In this document: piece by piece, positions 8,402-16,525 of the stretch
Layout of the letters: every line of letters begins with the position of its first letter
Position numbering within the stretch: position 1 is the stretch's first letter
Notes under the pieces: generated by a model
The model's input: only the letters and a program-made list of their open reading frames with translations
Told to the model about the DNA's origin: nothing
The model's database searches: none
Made by a program: the position numbers and the translations under genes
Assembly (NCBI RefSeq): GCF_024357955.1
Contig: NZ_JANEYT010000043.1
Span: 1-40,213 of the forward strand
Source: Photobacterium pectinilyticum
Lineage (GTDB): Bacteria > Pseudomonadota > Gammaproteobacteria > Enterobacterales > Vibrionaceae
Reading direction: 5' to 3'
DNA: 40,213 nt

Positions 8402-8854
8402 ATGGATTTTACAACGTGTCAGATTCCGGTTCGGAATAGACTCAATATGGATGAGTTTCCCTCCTCAGATAAACTCAATGAGCAACGTTCATGTGAAGAA
8501 CTCATTCGTTGGTGGAATGTCCCTTATGTGGATGAGCTAACCTACGAGGAGTCAGGGGAAATAGGTGTGTGTGTACTCGATGGTGCAACTTGGGATGGGC
8601 CAAGGTTGATATCTGAGCACGCTACATTTGAGGAAGCAGTTGCGGCTGCCAATTTTTATGTCAATCATTCTGACCTATGGCGCCGGTTTAAAGAGCCCTA
8701 TCAGCCAGTGGCAAAAGTAGATCACTTAATTGATATGAGTTCTTTCATACATGGCAAATTAGCAAAGATGGATGAAAAGCAGCTATTTAACTATATGTTC
8801 CATTGGCTTCCTGATTCTAATCAAGTCAATGTTGAGCTTTCCTTGACCGATTAA
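8402..8854 (+). CDS. Hypothetical protein, 150 aa
   Basis: I do not recognise this protein. It is acidic, soluble and has no signal peptide or membrane segment. The middle has two short beta-like stretches (GEIGVCVLDGATWDG near 60 and PRLISEHATFEEAVAAANFYVNH near 75-97), and aromatic residues are frequent. The frame could start at TTG 8393, but the ATG at 8402 is preferred; neither has a good ribosome binding site. The upstream 180 bp is AT-rich. It is followed by a hairpin shared with the convergent thioesterase-like gene. Codon use looks like the neighbours, and I see no sign of decay. Confidence 0.65.
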   Translation: MDFTTCQIPVRNRLNMDEFPSSDKLNEQRSCEELIRWWNVPYVDELTYEESGEIGVCVLDGATWDGPRLISEHATFEEAVAAANFYVNHSDLWRRFKEPYQPVAKVDHLIDMSSFIHGKLAKMDEKQLFNYMFHWLPDSNQVNVELSLTD

Positions 8855-8865
8855 TCATATTAGAA

Positions 8866-8893
8866 CATGGCGCAATAATGATTTTGCGCCATG
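8866..8893. terminator. Hairpin between convergent genes
   Basis: A perfect 10-bp stem CATGGCGCAA/TTGCGCCATG with an 8-nt loop lies 11 bp after one gene and 81 bp after the end of the other. The flanking T runs are weak on both sides, so a bidirectional terminator is likely but not certain. Confidence 0.5.
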
Positions 8894-8898
8894 CTACT

Positions 8899-8979
8899 TA
8901 TCAAGGTTACATATATTAAGTCGTGGATATCTAGGTAGTAGTTATTAAGGTGGTCGCTATTAAGGTTGTAACTATCAAG
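8899..8979. repeat. Degenerate 15-bp tandem repeat
   Basis: Copies of TATTAAGGTNGTNNC occur at 8943-8957 and 8958-8972. A partial copy (TATCAAG) runs into the stop codon of the thioesterase-like gene, and a diverged copy starts at 8899. They are too few and too imperfect to assign a function. Confidence 0.4.
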
Positions 8980-9430
8980 TAAATCTTATATTCATTGTTA
9001 TTTCAGCCCGAAAGACCAAGTTCCCTTTAGTATCTTTGATCTCTACGGGAACAAGTTTGTCTCCTTCCGTCTTCCAATCGATATTATCCCCTTGTGCATG
9101 TGCAGTTAGATCCGTTTTGGCTTTCTTTAAATACTCAACGGTCATTCCTACAGGGATCCAGCGACTTTTTACTGGTACTGAAACATCTGTCATCATTCCA
9201 CCTGCCAGTTCAGCCATGTTGCACATTGCTATGGCATGTACAGTATTTAAATGATTTGTCACCCGGCGGCGCTTTTTAATGGTGACCTCTGCATAACCGG
9301 GTTGCAATACTGTCACCTTGGGTTTGATTGAACCGAAATAAGGGGCAAGACGGCAGACAACAAAGCTGAACAGCTTGTCACCAAAGGGCAGGCGGTTCAT
9401 TTGGTTATAGATCTTGAGGTTTTTACGCAT
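8975..9430 (-). CDS. DUF4442 hotdog-fold thioesterase-like protein
   Basis: The 151-aa protein fits the DUF4442 family, hotdog-fold proteins related to PaaI/YbgC acyl-CoA thioesterases. The segment from HLNTVHAIAMCNMAELAGGM (residues 60-79) is the usual substrate-helix motif, followed by strands near 80-98 and a last strand ending NIRFT. The likely role is hydrolysis of acyl-CoA thioesters in the cytoplasm; the chain length is unknown. A longer frame starts at 9556, but I chose the ATG at 9430, preceded by AAGGA 8 bp away and matching the family's usual beginning (RKNLKIYNQMNRLPFG). The leader carries a FadR-type operator, and a CRP site lies upstream, which points to fatty acid catabolism. 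Confidence 0.8.
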   Translation of the reverse strand: MRKNLKIYNQMNRLPFGDKLFSFVVCRLAPYFGSIKPKVTVLQPGYAEVTIKKRRRVTNHLNTVHAIAMCNMAELAGGMMTDVSVPVKSRWIPVGMTVEYLKKAKTDLTAHAQGDNIDWKTEGDKLVPVEIKDTKGNLVFRAEITMNIRFT

Positions 9431-9478
9431 TGAAATGTCCTTTTTCAAAGTGGCTGAAGGGCATACTGTAGTTATAGT

Positions 9479-9491
9479 CTGGTCGGACCAG
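9479..9491. promoter_or_regulatory. FadR-type operator in the DUF4442 gene leader
   Basis: CTGGTCGGACCAG is a perfect match to the core CTGGTCNGACCAG of the gammaproteobacterial FadR operator, and the palindrome extends to 15 bp (9478-9492). It lies about 20-33 bp downstream of the inferred transcription start and 49 bp before the ATG, a position suited to repression lifted by long-chain acyl-CoA. Confidence 0.65.
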
Positions 9492-9518
9492 AATGCAAGC
9501 ATAAGCTGAATCCGGCAA

Positions 9519-9580
9519 TTTATAGAGGGGAATTCAATTCTGTTAATACTAGCCATTAATTTCCTGTGAGATAGATCACT
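9519..9580 (-). promoter_or_regulatory. Predicted CRP-dependent promoter of the DUF4442 gene
   Basis: On the minus strand, TTAACA (9546-9541) and TATAAA (9524-9519) are 16 bp apart. Upstream is TGTGAGATAGATCACT (9565-9580), a CRP site matching 9 of 10 consensus half-site bases. Its centre is 51 bp from the centre of the -10 box, close to the 52 bp of a class I CRP promoter. The remainder of the spacer to 9807 is AT-rich and must hold the promoter of the divergent EamA gene, which I could not place. Confidence 0.55.
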
Positions 9581-9807
9581 CTTTCTTTTGGGGAATTAAT
9601 TGGATAGTAAATAATGTACCCTGCTTTTTTTGTTTATTTTTCAAATTATTAAATGGTTTTCTGTGTCTTTCAAAGCAGAGGGAGTTGCGTGGATTTTTAG
9701 CGTAACGATACAAATGTCTGACAATAGACTCACTATGTCTGTTTAGAGATATTTATTTGTAAGGTGACGTGACACAATCCCCACGTAATCAATTTAAAAG
9801 GCAAACC

Positions 9808-10698
9808 ATGTTCTACTTATTTCCTCTATTGACTGTCATTATTTGGGCAGGGAATGCCATCGTTAACAAATTGTCGTATAGCGTGATTGATCCTGGAGCA
9901 ATCTCTTTTTATCGCTGGTGTTTTGCCATGATGGTATTAACCCCCTTTGTCATGCCTTCTGTATGGCGCAAGCGTAATCAAATTAAACCGCACTTATCTA
10001 AGCTGGCATTCTTAGCTTTGCTGGGCATGGTGCTCAACCAGTCGCTGGGTTATTTTGCTGCTGCGACGACGACAGCGACCAATATGGCACTTATTATTTC
10101 ACTTGTGCCCTTGATCAGTATGTTCCTGAGCGTACCGATACTAGGTCAACGTTTGTTACCTATTGCTATGGTTGGCGCAGTACTATCGCTGGCTGGTTTG
10201 GTGTTTATGCTAGGTCAAGGTGATGTCAGTACGCTGACGTCTCAAGGTATTAAACAAGGTGATGCTCTGTTGATGATCGCAGCCTTTGTTTATGCACTTT
10301 ACTGCGTTTTATTGAAGCGTTGGAAAATGCCATTGAATAATTGGCAGTCTGTTTATGTACAAGGACTATTTGCTGTTATTTTGTTAACGCCAATGCTGAT
10401 TAGTAGTGAGCGAATGGCGATCACCGGTGAATCATTGCCCTTGATCATGTATGCCGCGCTGCCTGCTTCGGTATTGGCACCATGGTGCTGGTTGAAAGGT
10501 ATCGAAATATTAGGTGCTGATCGGACAGCCATGTTCATGAACCTGATGCCAGTCCTTACAGCTATTATTGCCAGTGTCACATTGGGCGAGCAGCTAGCGG
10601 TTTACCACTATATTGGTGGAGGTATGGTGCTTTCAGGGGTCATTCTGGCCCAGCGTAAACCAAAGCCGGTATCAACCGACAATATGGCCACCGCCTAG
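9808..10698 (+). CDS. EamA/DMT family transporter
   Basis: The 296-aa protein has ten predicted membrane helices in two EamA repeats, with the drug/metabolite transporter signature in the first helix (TVIIWAGNAIVNKL) and a second repeat from about residue 145. Members export amino acids, nucleosides or other small metabolites; the cargo here is unknown. The frame could start at GTG 9769, but the ATG at 9808 has AAAGG 6 bp upstream and starts just before the first helix, as in the family. The gene is monocistronic, ended by the terminator at 10719. Nothing ties it to the propionate genes beyond adjacency. Confidence 0.82.
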   Translation: MFYLFPLLTVIIWAGNAIVNKLSYSVIDPGAISFYRWCFAMMVLTPFVMPSVWRKRNQIKPHLSKLAFLALLGMVLNQSLGYFAAATTTATNMALIISLVPLISMFLSVPILGQRLLPIAMVGAVLSLAGLVFMLGQGDVSTLTSQGIKQGDALLMIAAFVYALYCVLLKRWKMPLNNWQSVYVQGLFAVILLTPMLISSERMAITGESLPLIMYAALPASVLAPWCWLKGIEILGADRTAMFMNLMPVLTAIIASVTLGEQLAVYHYIGGGMVLSGVILAQRKPKPVSTDNMATA

Positions 10699-10718
10699 TC
10701 TCACAATGAGAAAACAAG

Positions 10719-10750
10719 AAACAGGGTTGCAGCAGGCAACTCTGTTTTAC
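10719..10750 (+). terminator. Intrinsic terminator of the EamA gene
   Basis: AAACAGGGTTGC (10719-10730) pairs with GCAACTCTGTTT (10736-10747) through twelve base pairs including one G-U. The loop is AGCAG and the right arm ends in TTTT. Confidence 0.65.
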
Positions 10751-10756
10751 ATTCTA

Positions 10757-10812
10757 CCCATCGCCCATCGCCCATCGCCCATCGCCCATCGCCCATCGCC
10801 CATCGCCCATCG
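10757..10812. repeat. Heptamer tandem repeat (CCCATCG)x8
   Basis: Eight exact head-to-tail copies of CCCATCG fill 56 bp between the EamA terminator and the regulator promoter of the propionate operon. A unit of seven is not a multiple of three, so in a coding frame it would shift the frame with each unit gained or lost. Here it is intergenic and ends 12 bp before the operator palindrome at 10825. Such arrays are prone to slippage. From memory, ATGGGCG-type heptamers are scattered in Vibrionaceae genomes. Confidence 0.95.
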
Positions 10813-10824
10813 TCTTTTTTCCTA

Positions 10825-10838
10825 GATTGTCGACAATC
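10825..10838. promoter_or_regulatory. Predicted operator of the GntR propionate regulator, with promoter
   Basis: GATTGTCGACAATC is a perfect 14-bp palindrome 112 bp before the regulator's ATG. A related sequence TTGTTGACAATC occurs at 10922-10933, directly before that ATG, and a further GTCGAC core lies inside the gene at 10968-10973. GntR/FCD regulators bind short palindromes with such half-sites, so autoregulation and control of the prp genes is likely. A -35-like TCGACA (10830-10835) and a -10-like TACATT (10854-10859), 18 bp apart, overlap the operator. Confidence 0.6.
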
Positions 10839-10936
10839 CATACTAAGGTCTAATACATTTTGTTAACAATTAACTTGTAAGTGCGGATTTTTAGCGCTAA
10901 ATTTGTTCAAAAGTTAATAAGTTGTTGACAATCAAG

Positions 10937-11650
10937 ATGAGTAAACAAGATTTGAAATTGAAAAGTGTCGACAGTCACAGTGAAAAAGAAGGCACTAAGT
11001 CAGAAAACCTGACTGAGCAGTTGATTGATCAGATTGTGAGCGGTAGTTATCCGGCAGGCAGCAAGATTTCAGAGCCAGAGTTGGCTAAGCATTATGGCGT
11101 AAGCCGAGGGCCGCTTCGTGAAGCAATGATGCGCTTAGAGTCAATGGGATTGGTTGAACGTATTCCACATGTCGGTGCACGGGTAGTTGCCTTAAGCCAA
11201 GAAAAGCTCATTGAGATCTATTCGGTGCGCGAAGCTCTTGAAGGTATGGCAGCAAGGCTTGCCTGCGAATACATTACAGACGAAGAACTTATCGGATTAG
11301 AAGAGTTGCTCGATGCCCATCATCAACATATAGAGCAAGTTGAAGGTGCATCGTATTTTCATCAGCAGGGGGATTTTGATTTTCACTATAGGGTCATCAA
11401 AGCCAGTCGAAACACCAAGCTGATCAGTTTGCTTTGTGATGAGCTTTATCACTTGTTGCGAATGTACCGATACCAGTCGCAGCGTTCTCATTCTCGTCCA
11501 GAGCAAGCCCTAAAAGAACACTTCCATCTTCTTGGCGCGTTGAAAGAGCGTGATGCGGAGTTGGCAGAAATGTTGATGCGGCGCCACATTATGCGAAGCC
11601 GTCTATTAATTGAACAGAAATTGAAGCAGGATAAGGAGAAAGTCTCATGA
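10937..11650 (+). CDS. prpR: GntR/FCD family regulator of the propionate operon
   Basis: The 237-aa protein has an N-terminal winged helix of the GntR family (about residues 20-90; [20 protein letters not shown] is the recognition part) and a C-terminal all-helical FCD ligand domain (about 100-225). It is first in the cluster and overlaps prpB by 4 bp (ATGA), so the two are translationally coupled. GntR-type regulators of the methylcitrate cycle occupy this place in Vibrio and Shewanella, instead of the sigma-54 activator PrpR of enterics. The symbol is by position. An in-frame TTG at 10922 exists, but the ATG at 10937 is preferred; it has no strong ribosome binding site, and an operator-like sequence covers the region. 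Confidence 0.85.
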   Translation: MSKQDLKLKSVDSHSEKEGTKSENLTEQLIDQIVSGSYPAGSKISEPELAKHYGVSRGPLREAMMRLESMGLVERIPHVGARVVALSQEKLIEIYSVREALEGMAARLACEYITDEELIGLEELLDAHHQHIEQVEGASYFHQQGDFDFHYRVIKASRNTKLISLLCDELYHLLRMYRYQSQRSHSRPEQALKEHFHLLGALKERDAELAEMLMRRHIMRSRLLIEQKLKQDKEKVS

Positions 11651-12516
11651 GTCCAGGGAAACGCTTCCGCCAAGCGGTTGCCAACAATAATCCGTTACAG
11701 ATTGTCGGTACGGTCAATCCGTATTGCGCGATGATGGCAGAGCAAGTGGGTCACCAGGCGATATATCTTTCTGGCGGCGGGATAGCTAATGCGTCATACG
11801 GCTTGCCAGATTTAGGTATCACTACCTTGAACGATGTGGTGGAAGATGTCCGTCGTATCACCGCTTGTACGAATCTACCTTTAATGGTTGATATTGATAC
11901 TGGATTTGGCGGTGCATTTAATATTGCGAGAACCATTAAAGAAATGGAGCGTAGTGGGGCCGCTGCTGTCCATATGGAAGATCAGGTTGCACAGAAGCGC
12001 TGCGGACATCGCCCTAACAAAGCCATTGTTAGCCAGCAGGAAATGGTTGATAGGATTAAGGCGGCCGTCGATGCCAGGGTTGATAATGATTTTGTGATTA
12101 TGGCGCGAACCGATGCACTGGCTGTCGAGGGGATGGAATCAGCGATAGAGCGAGCTCAAGCCTGTGTTGAAGCTGGGGCAGATATGATTTTCCCGGAAGC
12201 AATAAACACACTAGAGCAATACCAACAGTTTTCAGACGCAGTAGACGTCCCCATCTTGGCTAACATAACCGAGTTCGGTCAAACGCCTTTGTTTAGCGCC
12301 GATGAACTTGCCGAGTGCGGTGTTGATATGGTGCTCTATCCACTGTCTGCATTTCGGGCGATGAACCTAGCAGCGCTGAATGTTTACCAACATTTATTAA
12401 AAGATGGTCACCAGCGTAATGTCGTTGATCAAATGCAAACCCGTGAAGAGCTTTATCAATATTTGGGTTATCACGACTACGAACAAACCTTAGACAAATT
12501 ATTCAAGCAGCCTTAA
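11647..12516 (+). CDS. prpB: 2-methylisocitrate lyase
   Basis: The 289-aa enzyme cleaves 2-methylisocitrate into pyruvate and succinate, the last step of the methylcitrate cycle. It shows the isocitrate lyase superfamily signature KRCGHRPNK with catalytic Cys119, metal-binding VDIDTGFG (D82, D84) and the substrate loop [12 protein letters not shown] near residue 24. The length matches PrpB (about 290-296 aa) and is much shorter than AceA. The start ATG overlaps the regulator stop, with AAGGAGAAAG just upstream (11632-11641). The 158-bp gap to prpC is longer than elsewhere in the operon but has no evident terminator. Confidence 0.95.
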   Translation: MSPGKRFRQAVANNNPLQIVGTVNPYCAMMAEQVGHQAIYLSGGGIANASYGLPDLGITTLNDVVEDVRRITACTNLPLMVDIDTGFGGAFNIARTIKEMERSGAAAVHMEDQVAQKRCGHRPNKAIVSQQEMVDRIKAAVDARVDNDFVIMARTDALAVEGMESAIERAQACVEAGADMIFPEAINTLEQYQQFSDAVDVPILANITEFGQTPLFSADELAECGVDMVLYPLSAFRAMNLAALNVYQHLLKDGHQRNVVDQMQTREELYQYLGYHDYEQTLDKLFKQP

Positions 12517-12674
12517 TAACGAATTTAAGCTAAAACTAATAATAAATATAAAGACAGGGTGGAATATGCTCTGGGTGCCTCTTTATCTATAAAAAGAATG
12601 GAAATAAAGAATTACCTAAAAAGAGCACACTCAAATTATTCAATACGTGAACTTAACTAAAGAAGGAGTCTGCT

Positions 12675-13850
12675 ATGACTGCTATAGCCGTAGCTGATGT
12701 AAAGAAGGACGGAAAAGAATCTAAAGATAGCGCCATTGGTGGAGCAGGGTTGCGAGGGCAAAGTGCGGGTGTCACGGCGCTATGCACGGTAGGTCAATCG
12801 GGGACGGGGCTTACTTATCGCGGCTATGACATTACCGATTTAGCCAATAATGCTGAGTTTGAAGAAGTTGCTTATTTATTATTAAAAGGCCAACTTCCGA
12901 ATAAACAAGAATTACAACAATATAAACAAGCGTTAATGGATTTCAGAGGATTACCTGAAGCATTAAAATTGGTATTAGAAACAATCCCTGCCGATGCCCA
13001 TCCTATGGATGTCATGCGCACCGGTTGCTCTATGCTCGGTAATATTGATCAGGAGCGAGATTTTTCTCAGCAGGATGAAAAAACAGACAAGCTGCTGGCG
13101 ATACTTCCGGCAATTATCTGTTACTGGTATCGCTACAGCCATGACGGTGTACGTATTGATACCGCCAAGAGTAACGAAGATAGCATTGGGGGCTATTTCC
13201 TCGAAATGCTAACAGACAAGTCCCCGTCCGAGCTGCATAAGCAAGTTATGCATTGCTCGTTGGTGCTGTATGCCGAGCATGAATTCAATGCCTCTACATT
13301 TACCGCCCGAGTTTGTGCCTCAACATTATCTGATCTTCACTCCTGTATAACGGCTGCTATCGGTAGCTTGCGTGGCCCCCTACATGGTGGTGCCAACGAG
13401 GCGGCAATGGCAATGATTGAGAAATGGCAGACACCTGATGAAGCCGAAGCTGGAATCATGGAGATGCTAGCCAACAAAGACAAAATAATGGGCTTTGGCC
13501 ACGCGATTTATCGTGAGTCTGATCCCCGCAATGCTTTAATTAAAGCATGGTCGGAAAAACTGTCTACTGATGTTGGTGACACCCATTTGTATGCGGTGTC
13601 TGAACGTGTTGAACAGGTGATGAAGCGGGAGAAAGGACTATTTTGTAATGCAGACTTTTTCCATGCCTCGGCTTATCACTTTATGGGGATACCGACCAAG
13701 CTGTTTACCCCTATTTTCGTTATGAGCCGAGTAACTGGCTGGGCGGCCCACGTATACGAGCAGCGCGCCAATAACCGAATTATACGACCGAGTGCGGATT
13801 ACGAAGGACCGGAGCATCAGGATTGGCTGCCGATTGAAGCGCGCAGTTAA
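12675..13850 (+). CDS. prpC: 2-methylcitrate synthase
   Basis: The 391-aa enzyme condenses propionyl-CoA with oxaloacetate to 2-methylcitrate. It belongs to the citrate synthase family: H237 in GPLHGGANEAAM, H276 in GFGHAIYR and D327 in FCNADFFH are the usual catalytic residues. The short form (about 375-390 aa) and the prp context separate it from GltA. The first 20 residues are Lys/Glu-rich and not conserved in the family as I know it. AAGGAG (12663-12668) lies 6 bp before the ATG. Confidence 0.95.
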   Translation: MTAIAVADVKKDGKESKDSAIGGAGLRGQSAGVTALCTVGQSGTGLTYRGYDITDLANNAEFEEVAYLLLKGQLPNKQELQQYKQALMDFRGLPEALKLVLETIPADAHPMDVMRTGCSMLGNIDQERDFSQQDEKTDKLLAILPAIICYWYRYSHDGVRIDTAKSNEDSIGGYFLEMLTDKSPSELHKQVMHCSLVLYAEHEFNASTFTARVCASTLSDLHSCITAAIGSLRGPLHGGANEAAMAMIEKWQTPDEAEAGIMEMLANKDKIMGFGHAIYRESDPRNALIKAWSEKLSTDVGDTHLYAVSERVEQVMKREKGLFCNADFFHASAYHFMGIPTKLFTPIFVMSRVTGWAAHVYEQRANNRIIRPSADYEGPEHQDWLPIEARS

Positions 13851-13859
13851 CGCTTAATT

Positions 13860-13902
13860 CAGACCTTGGGATAAATTAATGTCTTCGACATCTCAAGGTC
13901 TG
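13860..13902 (+). repeat. Intercistronic hairpin between prpC and acnD
   Basis: CAGACCTTGGGAT (13860-13872) pairs with ATCTCAAGGTCTG (13890-13902) over 13 bp with one G-U. Inside the loop is a small hairpin ATGTC-TTC-GACAT. There is no T run, so it more likely shapes mRNA stability or processing within the operon than ends transcription. Confidence 0.6.
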
Positions 13903-13929
13903 CGAGCAGAACATTCACGGATGTAGATT

Positions 13930-16515
13930 ATGACTATGAATACCAAATACCGTAAGCCTCTTGTTGGCAGCGGGCTTGATTTCTTCGATACCCAAGAAGC
14001 CGTCAATGATATATCGCCCGGTGCTTATGAAACCCTCCCTTACACGTCACGCGTATTGGCTGAGCAATTGGTCAGACGTTGTGAGCCTGATTCGCTGACA
14101 GATTGCTTGAAACAAATCATCGAGCGTAAGCGCGATCTTGATTTCCCGTGGTATCCAGCACGAGTGGTTTGCCATGATATTTTAGGGCAAACAGCTTTAG
14201 TCGACTTGGCGGGGCTGCGGGATGCGATTGCGCTGCAAGGTGGCGACCCGGCAAAAGTGAACCCTGTGGTGGAAACGCAATTGATTGTCGACCATTCTCT
14301 GGCGGTTGAACATGCAGGCTTTGATCCTGAGGCATTTGATAAGAACCGTGCAATCGAAGAGCGCCGTAACGAAGATCGCTTCCATTTTATCGAGTGGTGT
14401 AAAACTGCCTTTGAGAACGTTAGCGTGATCCCCGCGGGTAACGGCATCATGCATCAGATCAACCTGGAGAAAATGTCGCCCGTGGTGCAGGCCAAGAATG
14501 GCATAGCTTACCCGGATACGTGTGTCGGCACCGACAGCCATACACCGCATGTCGATTCCTTGGGGGTAATTGCCATTGGTGTCGGCGGGCTTGAGGCAGA
14601 GACTGTCATGCTGGGGCGTCCTTCTATGATGCGCTTGCCGGATATTGTCGGTGTTAACCTGACCGGTAAACGCCAACCGGGTATTACCGCAACAGATATC
14701 GTGTTGGCGATTACCGAGTTCCTTCGCAATGAGCGTGTTGTTTCATGCTACTTAGAATTTTTTGGCGAAGGGGCACGTGATCTCACCATTGGCGATAGGG
14801 CAACTATCTCAAATATGACGCCAGAATATGGCGCAACGGCGGGGATGTTCTATATCGATGAGCAGACCATTAATTACCTCAAGCTCACCGGCCGTGACGA
14901 ACAGCAAGTTGCACTGGTGGAGCAGTACGCCAAGCAAACCGGTTTATGGGCCGACTCGCTCGATAGCGCCGTCTACGAACGTGTACTTGAATTCGATTTA
15001 TCCTCAGTGTCACGCAATATGGCTGGACCCTCTAACCCTCACCGTCGCTTACCAACATCCGAACTTGCCTCACGTGGGATATCTGGTCAGTGGGAAGAGA
15101 AGGCTGGCGAGCTGCCGGATGGCGCGGTTATTATCGCGGCTATTACATCTTGTACCAACACCAGTAACCCACGTAACGTTGTCGCAGCCGGACTGTTAGC
15201 CAAGAAAGCCAATGAGTTGGGTTTAGTTCGTAAACCCTGGGTGAAGTCTTCCTTTGCGCCGGGTTCTAAAGTGGCCAAGTTGTACTTGGAAGAAGCCGGC
15301 TTGCTGACTGAAATGGAAAAGCTGGGCTTTGGTATTGTCGGTTACGCCTGCACCACCTGTAACGGCATGAGTGGTGTGCTTGATCCTGATATCCAGCAGG
15401 AGATCATTGACCGTGATCTCTACTCAACGGCTGTTCTGTCGGGTAACAGAAACTTTGATGGTCGTATTCATCCATATGCCAAGCAAGCGTTTTTGGCATC
15501 ACCGCCTCTAGTGGTTGCCTATGCGCTAGCGGGCACGATTCGATTTGATATCGAACGTGACACTCTAGGTATTGATAGTAAAGGCAATCCAATTTATCTC
15601 AATGACTTGTGGCCGAGTGATGAGGAGATCGATGCGGTTGTCGGCCAGCATGTTAAGCCAGAGCAGTTCAATCAAGTCTACATCCAGATGTTCAAACTGC
15701 ATGATGAACAACGTAATAGCAACCCCCTGTATGACTGGCGTCCTATGAGTACCTACATTCGTCGACCGCCATACTGGGAAGGGGCGTTGGCCGGTGAGCG
15801 CACCTTGTCGGGTATGCGTCCGCTGGCGGTATTGGGCGATAATATTACCACCGACCACTTATCTCCATCTAATGCCATTCTGGCCTCAAGTGCCGCGGGT
15901 GAATACCTCGCCAAGATGGACGTGCCGGAAGAGGATTTTAACTCTTATGCGACACATCGTGGGGATCACTTAACCGCTCAGCGAGCGACGTTCGCCAACC
16001 CGAAATTGTTTAATGAAATGGTTAAAGAAAATGGCGAGGTGGTGCAGGGCTCTTTGGCTCGGATCGAGCCGGAAGGCAAGGTGACTCGCATGTGGGAAGC
16101 GATTGAAACCTATATGAACCGCAAGCAGCCTTTGATTGTGGTGGCCGGCGCAGACTATGGTCAGGGATCGTCTCGTGACTGGGCGGCAAAAGGGGTGCGT
16201 CTTGCTGGTGTCGAAGCCATTGTGGCCGAAGGGTTTGAGCGTATCCACCGCACAAACCTAGTGGGTATGGGGGTGTTGCCGTTGCAGTTTAAGCCAGGTG
16301 TTGACCGCAATACTTTAGAGCTTGATGGAACGGAGTTGTACGACGTTGTCGGAGAGATCCAGCCAGGTGCAGATTTAGCCTTGGTCGTGACTCGTGCTAA
16401 CGGTGAAAAAGTTGATGTACCGGTAACCTGCCGTCTTGATACGGCTGACGAAGTGTCGGTTTATCAGGCTGGTGGTGTATTACAACGTTTTGCTCAAGAC
16501 TTCTTGGCTCAATAG
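13930..16515 (+). CDS. acnD: Fe/S-dependent 2-methylcitrate dehydratase AcnD
   Basis: The 861-aa protein is an aconitase-family hydratase of the AcnD type, which with PrpF replaces PrpD in dehydrating 2-methylcitrate to 2-methylaconitate. The three [4Fe-4S] ligands are Cys408 (TSCTNTSNP), Cys474 and Cys477 (ACTTCNGMSG). The swivel domain follows from about residue 640 (LGDNITTDHLSPSNAI) and carries GADYGQGSSRDWAAKG near 736. The length agrees with AcnD (about 860-870 aa). The start could be the ATG at 13930 or the one 6 bp later, and the ribosome binding site is weak. The prpF start is 10 bp downstream. Confidence 0.95.
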   Translation: MTMNTKYRKPLVGSGLDFFDTQEAVNDISPGAYETLPYTSRVLAEQLVRRCEPDSLTDCLKQIIERKRDLDFPWYPARVVCHDILGQTALVDLAGLRDAIALQGGDPAKVNPVVETQLIVDHSLAVEHAGFDPEAFDKNRAIEERRNEDRFHFIEWCKTAFENVSVIPAGNGIMHQINLEKMSPVVQAKNGIAYPDTCVGTDSHTPHVDSLGVIAIGVGGLEAETVMLGRPSMMRLPDIVGVNLTGKRQPGITATDIVLAITEFLRNERVVSCYLEFFGEGARDLTIGDRATISNMTPEYGATAGMFYIDEQTINYLKLTGRDEQQVALVEQYAKQTGLWADSLDSAVYERVLEFDLSSVSRNMAGPSNPHRRLPTSELASRGISGQWEEKAGELPDGAVIIAAITSCTNTSNPRNVVAAGLLAKKANELGLVRKPWVKSSFAPGSKVAKLYLEEAGLLTEMEKLGFGIVGYACTTCNGMSGVLDPDIQQEIIDRDLYSTAVLSGNRNFDGRIHPYAKQAFLASPPLVVAYALAGTIRFDIERDTLGIDSKGNPIYLNDLWPSDEEIDAVVGQHVKPEQFNQVYIQMFKLHDEQRNSNPLYDWRPMSTYIRRPPYWEGALAGERTLSGMRPLAVLGDNITTDHLSPSNAILASSAAGEYLAKMDVPEEDFNSYATHRGDHLTAQRATFANPKLFNEMVKENGEVVQGSLARIEPEGKVTRMWEAIETYMNRKQPLIVVAGADYGQGSSRDWAAKGVRLAGVEAIVAEGFERIHRTNLVGMGVLPLQFKPGVDRNTLELDGTELYDVVGEIQPGADLALVVTRANGEKVDVPVTCRLDTADEVSVYQAGGVLQRFAQDFLAQ

Positions 16516-16525
16516 GGAGAGGACC

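Noticed and set aside
10613..10825. 70-codon frame ending in repeated PIAHRPS-like residues
   Set aside because: It overlaps the end of the EamA gene in another frame, runs through a terminator and owes its length to the heptamer repeat.
13930..16515. Annotation of the large hydratase as aconitase AcnA
   Set aside because: The immediate prpF neighbour, the prp operon and the length favour AcnD; an acnA gene would not be expected here.
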